Positions 42,855 to 50,721 are shown, numbered from the stretch's first letter. The stretch is DNA of 64,000 nucleotides from Streptomyces uncialis (GCF_001905345.1 NZ_LFBV01000010.1:1-64000); one strand, 5' to 3'. Numbers and translations: made by a program. Notes: a model not told the origin generated them from the sequence alone.

Positions 42855-43147
42855 CGGCACCGGGACGCGCCGGACACATCACCGGCGTACCGCTACGAGG
42901 CGCACCCAACTCACCTTGGCCGGAAGCTGGTTCACGGCGGCGGAGAGCGGCGGAGTTGCTACGTACCGCGAAAGGTTGTGCTGCACCGGGCCCGCAGTTG
43001 TACACGTCCGAGTGACGACATCGCGCTGCCGCTCAGTAACACTGTGTCAGCGGGATCGCCTGCCCGGGGACGGGCACGGCATTCCGCACGTCATGTACGC
43101 GAAGGGATGGCTTCTTCCTCCCGCCGTCCCGACATCTGGGGGACTTC

Positions 43148-43582
43148 ATGCGCACACCCATGTCCGGCTGCCTGGCCGCCCTGACCCTGGCCGCCGGGGC
43201 CGTGCTCGCTCCGGGCGCGGCAGCCGCCGAGACCACCGCGGCCGCCCTTCCCACCAGCACCTTCCACATCAAGTACGGCGCCACCTGGACCAAGGGCAAG
43301 ATCACCTGGGCCAACCGGTCGGTCCGGGTGGTCGGGCAGCACCGGTCCGCGGTGGCCGGCAGTGCCGCCACCACCTGCCGGACCACATGGGCCTACACCT
43401 TGAAGGCGAACCGAGGCGTGCTCGGTTCGGACGGTTCCCGCACGCACGCCTGCGGCAACATCAAGTCCTACAACTTCACCGTCCCTGCGGACATTCGGGG
43501 CGGCGCCGCGTACGTCAGGGTCTGCCTCGATGACGGGGCTTACAAGGACCTCAAGTGCAAGCTCATCGCCAGGTCCGCGTGA
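43148..43582 (+). CDS. small secreted protein, function unknown
   Basis: A 144-residue exported protein. Residues 1-27 are a signal peptide (RTPMSGCLAALTLAAGAV, then APGAAAAE). The mature domain has paired Cys in ATTCRTTWAYTLKANRG and HACGNIKSYNFTV, plus VRVCLDDGAYKDLKCKL, consistent with two disulphides. No family is recognised. A 20-bp stem hairpin (43597-43659) follows and serves both this gene and the convergent DUF397 gene. The 293 bp before it hold no other gene. Confidence 0.7.
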   Translation: MRTPMSGCLAALTLAAGAVLAPGAAAAETTAAALPTSTFHIKYGATWTKGKITWANRSVRVVGQHRSAVAGSAATTCRTTWAYTLKANRGVLGSDGSRTHACGNIKSYNFTVPADIRGGAAYVRVCLDDGAYKDLKCKLIARSA

Positions 43583-43596
43583 CCTCATGAGCTGAA

Positions 43597-43659
43597 GAGG
43601 CCGCTGCGCGTCCGGGATGAGCTGGCGCCATTCGCTCACCCCGGACGCGCAGCGGCCTC
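43597..43659. terminator. bidirectional hairpin terminator
   Basis: GAGGCCGCTGCGCGTCCGGG at 43597-43616 pairs exactly with 43640-43659 across a 23-base loop. It sits between the convergent stops at 43582 and 43716. Confidence 0.8.
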
Positions 43660-43715
43660 ATTCGTACGGGGTGCGGCGCTGTACGTGTTACCCGTCGCGT
43701 GCCACACCGTCCCGC

Positions 43716-43925
43716 TCAGACCGTGCCGAACTCTCCGGCCTTGACGCCCGTCACGAAGGACGCGAACGCGTAGGCCGGTATGTCCAGCACAGGACCGCAC
43801 GGGCTCTTGGAGTCACGGACGGGGACCAGGCCGGTGGCAGACGCGGAGGCCGGGGCCCACTCGACACAGGTGCCGCCGCTACCGCTGTACGAGGACTTCG
43901 TCCAGTTGCGAGCTTCAGTTGTCAC
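43716..43925 (-). CDS. DUF397 protein
   Basis: A 69-residue acidic protein of the DUF397 family: WTKSSYSGSGGTCVEWAPA, then VPVRDSKSPCGPVLDIP and AFASFVTGVKAGEF. Family members pair with XRE regulators of the WhiJ type and are thought to modulate DNA binding. It is coupled by a 4-bp ATGA overlap to the XRE gene upstream. Confidence 0.9.
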   Translation of the reverse strand: MTTEARNWTKSSYSGSGGTCVEWAPASASATGLVPVRDSKSPCGPVLDIPAYAFASFVTGVKAGEFGTV

Positions 43926-44758
43926 GGGATGCCCTTTCGTGCCTGCTTGATCATGGTCACGGTCTGCGCCTGCGACAGCGCTTCTGTCTGTAGCTGATGG
44001 TATGACCTCACCAGCGGCAATACGGAAGTGATCTCCCGGTCCAAGTAGCCCTGCGTCTGCGACTCGACGTAGGCCACCACAGACCGATCGGTCAGCGTCA
44101 GCAGATTCACGGACCGGTTGAAGGGGCGCCGCTCCCCCATGCTGTACGGCGCAATCTGAAGCGCCGTGTTCGACAGGGCGGCAAAGTCGAGCAGCCGCCG
44201 CAACTGCTCGTCCATGACTTCAGGGCCGCCGACGAGCCGCCGGATACAGCTTTCGTCCAGCACCACGAAGAGCAGGGGCGGAAGCGAGCGCGCCAACGCG
44301 GCCTGGCGCTCCATCAGGACGTCGATCCGCTCGTCGGCCTGTTCGGCGGTGATGGTGCCCCGGTGGACATGTCCCGCTTCGATGGCCGCCGCGTATTCAC
44401 GCGTCTGGAGCGGTCCGGGGATCAGGCCCACCTCGAAGAGCCGTACCTCTTCGGCTTGCGCCTCGAATCCGACGTACTCGGGGAAGCCCTCCAACAAGCT
44501 GCCGCTCTTGAGCTCGCGGTACGCGCGTTCGAAGGACTCGGGGGTTCCGGCCCGCCCGAAGACCGCGTCAGCGCTCAGCGAACTCCGAAGGGTAGGAGGC
44601 TTACGCCCGGTTTCCATTGCGGAGATGTGCTGGCTTGAGTAGCCCATCAAGTCCGCGAGGTGTTCTTGTGTCCAGCCCTGCGCCTCTCGTGAGCTGCGCA
44701 GACGGGCCCCGAAGGCCGCTTCCGGTCCCGATTCCGGGTTCAACTCTTTTCGGTTCAA
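43922..44758 (-). CDS. WhiJ-like XRE/DUF5753 regulator
   Basis: A 278-residue regulator. The N-terminal XRE domain is ARLRSSREAQGWTQEHLADL, then MGYSSQHISAMETGRKPPT. The C-terminal DUF5753 (Scr1) domain opens ESFERAYRELK, then VRLFEVGLIPGPLQTREYAA. It is paired with the DUF397 gene and divergent from an ATPase gene, the architecture of whiJ/abaA-like modules, which affect development and antibiotic production in Streptomyces. Function in this strain is inferred from that pattern. Confidence 0.9.
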   Translation of the reverse strand: MNRKELNPESGPEAAFGARLRSSREAQGWTQEHLADLMGYSSQHISAMETGRKPPTLRSSLSADAVFGRAGTPESFERAYRELKSGSLLEGFPEYVGFEAQAEEVRLFEVGLIPGPLQTREYAAAIEAGHVHRGTITAEQADERIDVLMERQAALARSLPPLLFVVLDESCIRRLVGGPEVMDEQLRRLLDFAALSNTALQIAPYSMGERRPFNRSVNLLTLTDRSVVAYVESQTQGYLDREITSVLPLVRSYHQLQTEALSQAQTVTMIKQARKGIP

Positions 44759-44864
44759 GGGGCGTTCTCACTCCCTTCCTTCGAATCCGCCACGTTGAAG
44801 GATGCCCAACGGCAGGCCACGCTCAATCCCGTCAGTAGTGAAGCCACTACGGAGAGGAGTGGAC

Positions 44865-45341
44865 GTGTCCGGGAAGAACGTAGCCACGGATCGGCGTGAA
44901 CCCCAACTCGGGCTCGATGCAATTGCGTTCGGGGCCCGTCCGGGCGCCTTCGAGTCGGTCGCGGAAAGAATGGTGTGCCGGCCGTCGGCGGCTCGGCAGG
45001 CCCGTCGGCTGGTCTCCGCCGCACTGGGCGCTTGGGGCATGGCGGAACTGTGCGCCGACGCTCAGCAGATCGTCAGCGAACTGGTCGCGAACGTCGTCAC
45101 CCATACCAACTGTGCGACCTTTCGCCTTGAGGTCCGACGCGGAACGAGCGGCGTGGTGCGTGTCGAAGTGGGCGACAGGTCACGTGTCATCCCCGAACCT
45201 CAGCGTCCCGGCGCCTGCTCGGAATCCGGTCGGGGACTCCTCATGGTCGAGGCACTGAGCTTCCGCTGGGGCTGCGAACAACGGCGCAGGGGCAAGGTCG
45301 TCTGGGCCGAACTCATGCCCACGCGCGAGACCTCGCCATGA
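44865..45341 (+). CDS. HATPase (anti-sigma-like) ATP-binding protein
   Basis: A 158-residue ATP-binding protein of the HATPase_c_2 family, related to RsbW/SpoIIAB. Its N box is QQIVSELVANVVTHTN, the G1 region is VRVEVGDRSRVIPE and the G2 loop is ESGRGLLMVEALSFRWG. The GTG at 44865 is preferred to ATG 44802 because GAGAGGAG precedes it. It is divergent from the XRE/DUF397 pair and completes the WhiJ-like module. Partner sigma factor unknown. Confidence 0.85.
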   Translation: MSGKNVATDRREPQLGLDAIAFGARPGAFESVAERMVCRPSAARQARRLVSAALGAWGMAELCADAQQIVSELVANVVTHTNCATFRLEVRRGTSGVVRVEVGDRSRVIPEPQRPGACSESGRGLLMVEALSFRWGCEQRRRGKVVWAELMPTRETSP

Positions 45342-45535
45342 GACGGCGAACCCGGCGACTTCCCCGCGACCGCCCGACTCCCCCGTTCCGCGAGCGTCTC
45401 GCGAACCTCGTATGGCGGGCCGAGAAGTTCTCGGCCCGCCACATCACCCAACGGAGGCTGCACCGGCAGCTCGACCGGCTTCGCGTCCTGGGTCAGCGGG
45501 GGGACGCCCCCACCCGGTCACACCCGGAGAGCTGA
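45338..45535 (+). CDS. small basic hypothetical protein
   Basis: A 65-residue protein, very Arg-rich, overlapping the ATPase stop by 4 bp (ATGA). The segment RLANLVWRAEKFSARHITQ could form a helix. The coupling suggests a real gene, but the composition is close to background and I recognise no family. Confidence 0.45.
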   Translation: MRRRTRRLPRDRPTPPFRERLANLVWRAEKFSARHITQRRLHRQLDRLRVLGQRGDAPTRSHPES

Positions 45536-45572
45536 CGAAGGCCCGGGGGACCCGAGCGCTCCAACAGGTCAG

Positions 45573-45879
45573 GAGTTGACGTACACGGTGTCCAGTTTCC
45601 GGAAGTTGGAGCCTTGGACCATGTAGACGTCGACAGGCCACGTCCTGTTCTCGGGCAGGTTCCTGGTCTTCCAGGGCGAGCACCAGGGAGAGCTGTGACC
45701 GCGGGTGCCCACCCCGGTTCCCACGGCCGCGAGTCAGGCGCGAGGGGGAGCTTCCACAGGGAGCTGCCATGACAGCGCGTCAGCGTCCGCCCCAACGGGC
45801 CGAGCGCCGCCAGTCTCCGGCGCAGGTCGTCTCCGTGCGACGGCTCCCTGGCCGGCAGCGTCAGCACCACATCCCGCAC
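45573..45879 (-). pseudogene. possible frameshifted gene remnant, family unknown
   Basis: On the minus strand a frame opening at 45879 (MRDVVLTLPAREPSHGDDL) runs for about 50 codons. A second frame, open from about 45738 to the stop at 45573, ends with a protein-like stretch containing WPVDVYMVQGSNFRKLD. A frameshift near 45700-45740 could join them. No family recognised, and the two parts may not belong together. Confidence 0.35.
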
Positions 45880-46039
45880 GGGGCACCCTCCTCTGCGACC
45901 CCCGATAGACAGCGGTTAGCCAAAGGGACGCCAAACGCGCCTTGAGCCCCATCCGCGGTGGGCGCGCGACCCCCCGGCCGCGCGCCCAGCGCCCCGGCGA
46001 CACCGGCGAACACCGGAGCCGGACAGGTTCAGGAGGGGT

Positions 46040-46262
46040 TCAGGAGGTCTGGCCGGGCTTGTCCACGATCTTGCCGAGGCTCGCCTCGTCGCTCAGCGCG
46101 TCGCCCGTCTGGACCTCGATGCTGGCGGTCCGCTCCGACGAGAACGACTCGGCTGCGACCCAGCGGCCCCCAGCTGCTCGTACGTCGTCGGGTCGAGCAT
46201 CAGCTCGTAGCGCATCCGGCTGTCCATGACGCCGACCCCGGGGCCGGTGAAACCCGCCTCCG
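46040..46262 (-). pseudogene. frameshifted C-terminal remnant of a CU044_5270-like gene
   Basis: One frame reads RMRYELMLDPTTYEQLG, typical of CU044_5270-family proteins near their C-terminus. A different frame then continues from about 46160 as RWVAAESFSSERTASIEVQT and stops at 46040. A single small indel would join them. No intact N-terminal part is seen on either side, so this is a decayed gene. Family assignment is moderate. Confidence 0.45.
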
Positions 46263-46518
46263 ATGACGGGCGGGTTCTGCTGCGCACACCCCCTGTTGCC
46301 CGTTCGGCCCGGAACGGTTCACGCACCCGGTGCCCACCCGGTCCGGGGAGGGGAGGAGAAGGCGTACGGGAAGCGCGGGAACTCTCCGCACGGCGATGAC
46401 GGCCGTGCCCTCCGGTTCGTCGTCGTTCGAAGAGCTGCAACGATGAACCTATGAACGTGTTTTCGACCCCTCCGCCGTACTGGACACAGGCCGCCCTCGC
46501 CGTTGTGGAATCCGCCGC

Positions 46519-47097
46519 GTGACGGCCGGGGTCACCACGGCGGCCCGGATGGTCACCGATGTCCTCCAGCCCCGCAACGTCCTCGTCGTCGGCATGTTGG
46601 GCATCGGACTCGCGGCCTCGGGTGACTGGACCGGGATTCCGTGGGGTCTGCTCGGTGCGCTGTGCGCCGGGATCGTCCCGGCGTGGTACATCGAATGGGA
46701 ACGCGCGCGGGGCAGTTGGGGCGACCGGCATGTGGTGGACCGTACGAGGCGCGGCCCGATATTCCTGGTGATCCTGGCGTCCGTCGGTCTCGGAGCGCTC
46801 GCCATGGTCCTCGGCCACGCGCCGACGGGCATCCTCGTCGCCATGACCGCCCTGTGGGCCATGACCGTCGTCCTGCTGGCCGTGAACGTGTTCTGGAAGA
46901 TCAGCGTCGACTCGGCGGTCGCGTCCGCGGTCCCCGCGTTGCTCGGCGTCGTGCACTCGCCGTGGTGGCTGCTCGCGTATCCGCTGACCGTCGCGGTCTG
47001 CTGGTCCCGGGTGGCGCTGGCCTACCACACCGTCGCCCAGACGGTGGCCGGCGCTTCCCTCGGCGCGGCGACGGCGTCGGCGTTCCTGCTGACCTGA
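46519..47097 (+). CDS. PAP2-like integral membrane protein
   Basis: A 192-residue membrane protein with about five hydrophobic segments, resembling the phosphatase PAP2 superfamily. WSRVALAYHTVAQTVAGAS matches the third motif (SRV...H...Q), but the central SGH motif is replaced (KISVDSAVAS), and the first motif is only partly present. It therefore may bind lipid diphosphates without catalysis, or be active with altered residues. The GTG at 46519 is the only start giving the first helix. It stands alone in a decayed region. Confidence 0.7.
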   Translation: MTAGVTTAARMVTDVLQPRNVLVVGMLGIGLAASGDWTGIPWGLLGALCAGIVPAWYIEWERARGSWGDRHVVDRTRRGPIFLVILASVGLGALAMVLGHAPTGILVAMTALWAMTVVLLAVNVFWKISVDSAVASAVPALLGVVHSPWWLLAYPLTVAVCWSRVALAYHTVAQTVAGASLGAATASAFLLT

Positions 47098-47290
47098 GCA
47101 GACCTGAACTGACGAGACGAGACCGGACCCGGACCAGACCTGACCTGACCTGACCGGCTTCGCCCCTCGGGCGGGCCCCGTTCGAACCGGTACGCGACGG
47201 GGTTCAGCGAAGCCCGTCCGCACACGCTCACGTCCACGCTCACGCAAAAGGGCTTCCGGCCTGCGAATTCGCCGGCCGGAAGCCCTGAGC
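47098..47290. other. gap with short tandem repeats and displaced rnpB-type terminator
   Basis: 47099-47157 carries loosely repeated ACCTG/GACG units. 47246-47287 forms a GC-rich hairpin that, read on the minus strand, ends in TTTT. This matches the position of a terminator after the rnpB 3'-end copy at 47291-47317. No gene is seen from 47098 to 47441. Confidence 0.55.
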
Positions 47291-47317
47291 GGCAGACGAG
47301 CCGGGTCGTACGCCGGG
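47291..47317. repeat. distal copy of the rnpB 3' end (att-like)
   Basis: Identical over 27 bp to 48970-48996. Similarity continues into the terminator arm (GAAGCCCT at the same spacing). It probably marks the pre-insertion 3' end of rnpB. Confidence 0.8.
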
Positions 47318-47441
47318 GACAGCCTCCACACCGCTATGACCTGCGCAAACATGTGGGGAGGGGGCTTCTGTGGCTACTTTCGTGGCTACGTTGGAATGGC
47401 AGGGCTTGCTGGGGCAGCCGCGCCCGGGGGTCGGCTTCCGG

Positions 47442-47693
47442 TCAGGGCGGACCCTGGACCCTGGTCACTGAAACGACCTCCACCGTGGTGGAGACGTAGT
47501 ACGAAGTGATGCAGCCGCCCACCAGGGCCTGGCGGTAGTCCGGTTCCTTGATGGGCTTTGATCCCGCGCCGTACGGATCAGCCGCGAGCTTCTTGATACC
47601 CGTGTCGAAACGGCTGCGGACGTCCGGGGGGAGCGCGGCCACAGTGGCGCGTGCCACGTTGGAGAACTGCACCTGGTACGCGCGCCCGCTCAC
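47442..47693 (-). CDS. RelE/ParE-type toxin
   Basis: An 83-residue protein with the RelE fold: YQVQFSNVARATVAALPPDV, then IKKLAADPYGAGSKPI and a C-terminal beta-strand pair (CITSYYVSTTVEVVSVTRV). Such toxins cut mRNA on the ribosome or bind gyrase. It is coupled by a 4-bp overlap to the upstream antitoxin. It lies within the rnpB-inserted element, where toxin-antitoxin pairs commonly persist. Confidence 0.82.
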   Translation of the reverse strand: MSGRAYQVQFSNVARATVAALPPDVRSRFDTGIKKLAADPYGAGSKPIKEPDYRQALVGGCITSYYVSTTVEVVSVTRVQGPP

Positions 47694-47956
47694 TCTCCGG
47701 CTCCAGCCGGGAAGGGCTCGTCCAGGCCGGTGAAGCCGCTGAAGTCACCGTTCCGCAGTTGCTGGAGCATGGCTTCGTCCTCGTCCCTGGCCTCGCGCGG
47801 CAGTGACCACCGCGCGGCGATGAAGGGTACGTCGGTGATCAGCGCGGAGCCGATCTCGCGGTCGAACTCCTCCCGCAGTTCCTCTGACAGGGAGGCCCGA
47901 ATCCCGTCCAGGCTGGCGGGCAGGTCGACCGCCCGATCTCCGATGTTGGTCCGCAT
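47690..47956 (-). CDS. antitoxin partner of the RelE-type toxin
   Basis: An 88-residue acidic protein coupled to the toxin by ATGA. Helical segments LDGIRASLSEELREEFDREI and VPFIAARWSLPREARD are followed by an acidic tail with FTGLDEPFP that could cover the toxin. No named antitoxin family is recognised; position and charge support the role. The ATG at 47956 is chosen for the best fit, with an upstream GTG as alternative. Confidence 0.7.
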   Translation of the reverse strand: MRTNIGDRAVDLPASLDGIRASLSEELREEFDREIGSALITDVPFIAARWSLPREARDEDEAMLQQLRNGDFSGFTGLDEPFPAGAGE

Positions 47957-48239
47957 CACAGGCCCGTTGTGCACCGTGCGCCCCTCTCGCTCACCACTAC
48001 CCACGACAGCAACGCGGCCAGCTTTCCCCAGGGAGCCGGGACACTCACGGAGCGACACCCGGCGCGCGGGAGCACGACAAACATACTGACGGCGACTGCC
48101 GAGCCCCCAGGTGTTCGCGGGACGGGCCGCTTCTGGTGGAGCGGCCCGTCGGGGCTGATACGCAAGGGGAGGAGCTGGAGGGCCTGGTCACCTGGATGTT
48201 GGGCGAGTTTCTGGCATAGGTATCAGTTGTCACCGGGCT

Positions 48240-48385
48240 TGCTGGTCTTCGTCCCGAGCGCGCGCGTGCTCGACGGCGGTCAGGAGTGCGGAGGCGCCGG
48301 TGGCGCCGAGTTCGCCGACGCGGTGGGTGAAAGCGGCGACGTCTTTAGGGAGGCAGCCGCCGCCGTAGCCGATGCCGGGCTGCAA
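48240..48385 (-). pseudogene. UDP-glucose dehydrogenase fragment
   Basis: On the minus strand, LQPGIGYGGGCLPKD is the active-site Cys motif of UDP-glucose/GDP-mannose dehydrogenases. It is followed by VAAFTHRVGELGATGASALL and a stop at 48240 about 50 residues on. Both the N-terminal NAD domain and the C-terminal domain are missing, so it is a fragment. The pair of flanking genes of a real sugar pathway is absent. Confidence 0.7.
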
Positions 48386-48399
48386 GTATCAGGGGGTTT

Positions 48400-48710
48400 G
48401 GCTCCTGGCCGGTTGACGGTCGGAGGGTGACGACCAGGAGCTTGCACAGGCGCTGGAGGGCGGGAGTCGCCTCGGAGCGGACGATGGTGTCGCCTTCGCG
48501 TACTCCCTCGATCGGGCGCTCCTTGAAGGTGCCGTTCTCCATCAGGCCCTCGGGGTCGATGGAGAAGATCTTCATGCCCTTTGCGCGGGCGCGGGCCTGG
48601 ACGGAGCGCCGGTCGGTGTGCAGGCCGATCACCAAGAGGGCGCGGGCCTCGTCGAGGAGAGGGACCGGGGGGACGTTCTGGTCGTACCGGCGGACGAAGA
48701 TCTCCTTCAT
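48400..48710 (-). pseudogene. fragment of a possible Rossmann/Sir2-like NAD-binding protein
   Basis: The minus-strand frame opens MKEIFVRRYDQNVPPVPLL and continues ARALLVIGLHTDRRSVQA, KGMKIFSIDPEG and GDTIVRSEATPALQRLCKLL. The pattern of a hydrophobic strand ending IG, then KIFSIDPE, then a terminal helix resembles the C-terminal part of Sir2-type deacetylases. The N-terminal catalytic part is missing, and the frame runs into unrelated sequence at 48345. Identity is uncertain. Confidence 0.4.
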
Positions 48711-48970
48711 CCGCTGCCGTGGCTGAACTGCTCGCGCGAGGACACCGCAGATGACCAGCCCCGCGTCACCGATGGATCGCACCTGCACTGAATCGGCGGC
48801 AGCCCGCTGCCGCACCCGTCTCCGGTCTCGCGAAACGTGGCTGCTGTCGTGGCTACGTTCACACCCGGGCGGTCCCGTTCGGGTGCGTACGAACCGGGAA
48901 CGGGGCATGCCGTCCGACTCGTAAAAAAGGGCCCCTGACCTGCAAACTTGCTGGTCAGAAGCCCTTGGTG

Positions 48971-49385
48971 GCAGACGAGCCGGGTCGTACGCCGGGTTCT
49001 GTGGCCCCGGGACCTCGCGGTCGCCGGGCTGGCGGCCATCCATCTAGGACCGGTGTTGCCACCGGCCTCGTGCGGTCTACCCGCGGACTCGGGCGAGCAG
49101 CCCTCGAACGTCCGCGCAGGAGCACCTGGGTGCTCCCTCTTGACCTTGCTCCGGGTGGGGTTTACCTAGCTGCCCAGGTCACCCTGGGCACTGGTGGTCT
49201 CTTACACCACCGTTTCACCCTTACCTGGGTCCGTACGGATACGGTCCCCGGCGGTCTGTTTTCTGTGGCACTGTCCCGCGGGTCACCCCGGGTGGCCGTT
49301 AGCCACCACCCTGCCCTGTGGAGCCCGGACGTTCCTCGGGAGCATCCGAAGGATGCCCACGCGGCCGCCCGCCCGGCTCGTCTGC
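48971..49385 (-). ncRNA. rnpB: RNase P RNA
   Basis: The catalytic RNA of RNase P, which trims the 5' leader of tRNA precursors. On the minus strand the 5' end (GCAGACGAGCCGGG, 49385-49372) pairs with the 3' end (CCCGGCTCGTCTGC, 48984-48971) as a perfect 14-bp P1 helix. The conserved GAGGAACGTCCGGGCTCC, ACAGAAAACAGACCG and GGTAAGGGTGAAACGG blocks are in the right order. It is about 415 nt, normal for a type A actinobacterial RNA. A T-rich hairpin follows at about 48930. Its 3' end is duplicated at 47291-47317. Confidence 0.95.
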
Positions 49386-49433
49386 CGTACCGGACATGCT
49401 ACCCGGGACGGCGGCCCGTCCGGCCCCGGCGGG

Positions 49434-50054
49434 TCAGGGTTCCAGCGCGCGCACGCCCGTACGCCAGGCCGCCGCGAGATCGGCGCCCGGGGGGAACCTG
49501 CCGTGGATCTCCAGGGTGACCATGCCGTGCGCGAAGGCCCACACCGCGCGGGCCCGGTCCATGTCGTGGCCGCAGGCGCGCAGCAGGGGCGCGGCGGCCC
49601 GGTACTCCAGCCCCTCGGGCAGGGCGTGGCGGGGCAGGGGGCCCTCGGTGACCAGCATGTAGACGTACGGGTGGGCGAGGGCGTCGGCGCGGTACGCGGC
49701 GCCGAGGGCGGCGAGCAGGGTGGGGGGTTCGGGGCCGTCCACGACGGCGTCCGTGTCGCGGCGGTGCGCGTGGCGCTCCTCGGCCGCTTCCAGCGCCTGC
49801 GCGGTCTCCAGCAGGCCGATGGCGATCACCTCGGCCTCGACGGCCGACTTGTCGGGGAAGTGCTTGTACAGGGACGGGGCCTTGATGCCGAGGCTGTCGG
49901 CGAGGGCGCGCATGGTGAGGGCGGCGGGGCCGGACTCCTCCACGAGGGCACGGGCGGCGACGACGATCTCCCTGGCCCGGGGGGTGAGGTGGGCCAGCAG
50001 TTCCGGCGTGCCCGGGGGAAGGTCCGTGATCACGCCCGTGCGCCGTTCAGTCAC
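49434..50054 (-). CDS. TetR family regulator (WHG-domain type)
   Basis: A 206-residue TetR-type regulator with a helix-turn-helix LTMRALADSLGIKAPSLYKH followed by FPDKSAVEAEV. The C-terminal domain resembles the WHG group (FAHGMVTLEIHGRFPPG). It starts at GTG 50054, overlapping the DUF4260 gene by 8 bp, so both genes share the promoter near 50670, where two palindromic sites lie. It probably represses its own operon. Confidence 0.88.
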   Translation of the reverse strand: MTERRTGVITDLPPGTPELLAHLTPRAREIVVAARALVEESGPAALTMRALADSLGIKAPSLYKHFPDKSAVEAEVIAIGLLETAQALEAAEERHAHRRDTDAVVDGPEPPTLLAALGAAYRADALAHPYVYMLVTEGPLPRHALPEGLEYRAAAPLLRACGHDMDRARAVWAFAHGMVTLEIHGRFPPGADLAAAWRTGVRALEP

Positions 50055-50655
50055 GCTGGAAGCCCTCCTTGGTCCGCAGTCCGTACCCGAAGGCGCGATC
50101 GTACGAGATGTGGGCGAGCCAGCCGCACAGGGCCGCGAAGAGCGGGGCCCATTCCTTGGGCGCGGTGAACGTGTACAGCACGGCGAGGCCGAGCGGGACC
50201 GCCGCGCGGTGGGCGAGGTTGTAGTACGGGACCGCGCGGGGCGGGAGCTGGCCGCGGACGGTCGGGGTCGGGTCGCCGATGGCGGCGAGCATCGTCAGAT
50301 CGGGGGCGACGGCGAAGAGCAGGGCCATCCCGCCCGCGAGCCAGCCGTGGTTGACGCCTTCCAGGACGGCGAAGGCGGTCCAGAAGAGGGCGGCGGCGAA
50401 CCAGGCGGCGCGCAGGGCGACGGGACGGGGTCGCCGGCGGGGCCGGGTGCGGTGCCCGGCCCCGCCTCCCATGGCGTCCTCGGCCCCGCCTCCCGTGGCG
50501 TCCTCGGCCGCGCTTCCCATGGCGTCCTCGGCCCCACTGTCCGTGACGTCCCCGGTGGCGCCGGTCGAGGGGGCCGCGGGGACCACGGAGGTGGCCGGAC
50601 GGGACCAGGTGGGTTCGGTGGAGGTGGCGGGGGTGACGGGGGTGGTGAGGGACAT
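50047..50655 (-). CDS. DUF4260-family membrane protein
   Basis: A 202-residue protein. The first 75 residues are hydrophilic with repeated EDAMGGG-like units (GAEDAMGSAAEDATGGGA). The rest has four hydrophobic helices and the DUF4260 pattern: APDLTMLAAIG, PYYNLAHRAAVPLGLAV, and WLAHISYDRAFGYGLRT. Function unknown. The ATG at 50655 follows a short GGGAG site. It is upstream of TetR in the same operon. Confidence 0.82.
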   Translation of the reverse strand: MSLTTPVTPATSTEPTWSRPATSVVPAAPSTGATGDVTDSGAEDAMGSAAEDATGGGAEDAMGGGAGHRTRPRRRPRPVALRAAWFAAALFWTAFAVLEGVNHGWLAGGMALLFAVAPDLTMLAAIGDPTPTVRGQLPPRAVPYYNLAHRAAVPLGLAVLYTFTAPKEWAPLFAALCGWLAHISYDRAFGYGLRTKEGFQRD

Positions 50656-50677
50656 GGCTGACTCCCGGCGATCTACG

Positions 50678-50721
50678 GCTAACAGCGTTAGCTCGACGGT
50701 ACGGCTAACGCCGTTAGCCGT
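50678..50721. promoter_or_regulatory. twin TetR-type operators
   Basis: GCTAACAGCGTTAGC (50678-50692) and ACGGCTAACGCCGTTAGCCGT (50701-50721) share the same core, GCTAACN3GTTAGC, with centres 26 bp apart. They lie 23-66 bp before the DUF4260 ATG and 50-93 bp before the MerR gene on the other strand. Confidence 0.85.

Larger units (their letters stand above)
47291..48996. mobile_element. remnant integrative element at the 3' end of rnpB
   Basis: The 27 bp at 48970-48996, the 3' end of rnpB on the minus strand, are repeated exactly at 47291-47317. Terminator-like hairpins flank both on the minus-strand downstream side. Just inside each end is a GTGGCTRC-N4-GTGGCTAC pair (47370-47389 and 48837-48856). 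The 1.65 kb between holds a RelE-type toxin-antitoxin pair and broken genes but no integrase. The best explanation is insertion at rnpB followed by decay; duplication without transposition is the alternative. Confidence 0.65.

Noticed and set aside
47099..47157. Tandem ACCTG repeats as a CRISPR or origin
   Set aside because: Units are too short and irregular; no spacer structure.
47160..47190. GTTCGAACC-like tRNA T-loop
   Set aside because: No acceptor or anticodon stem can be formed around it; not a tRNA.
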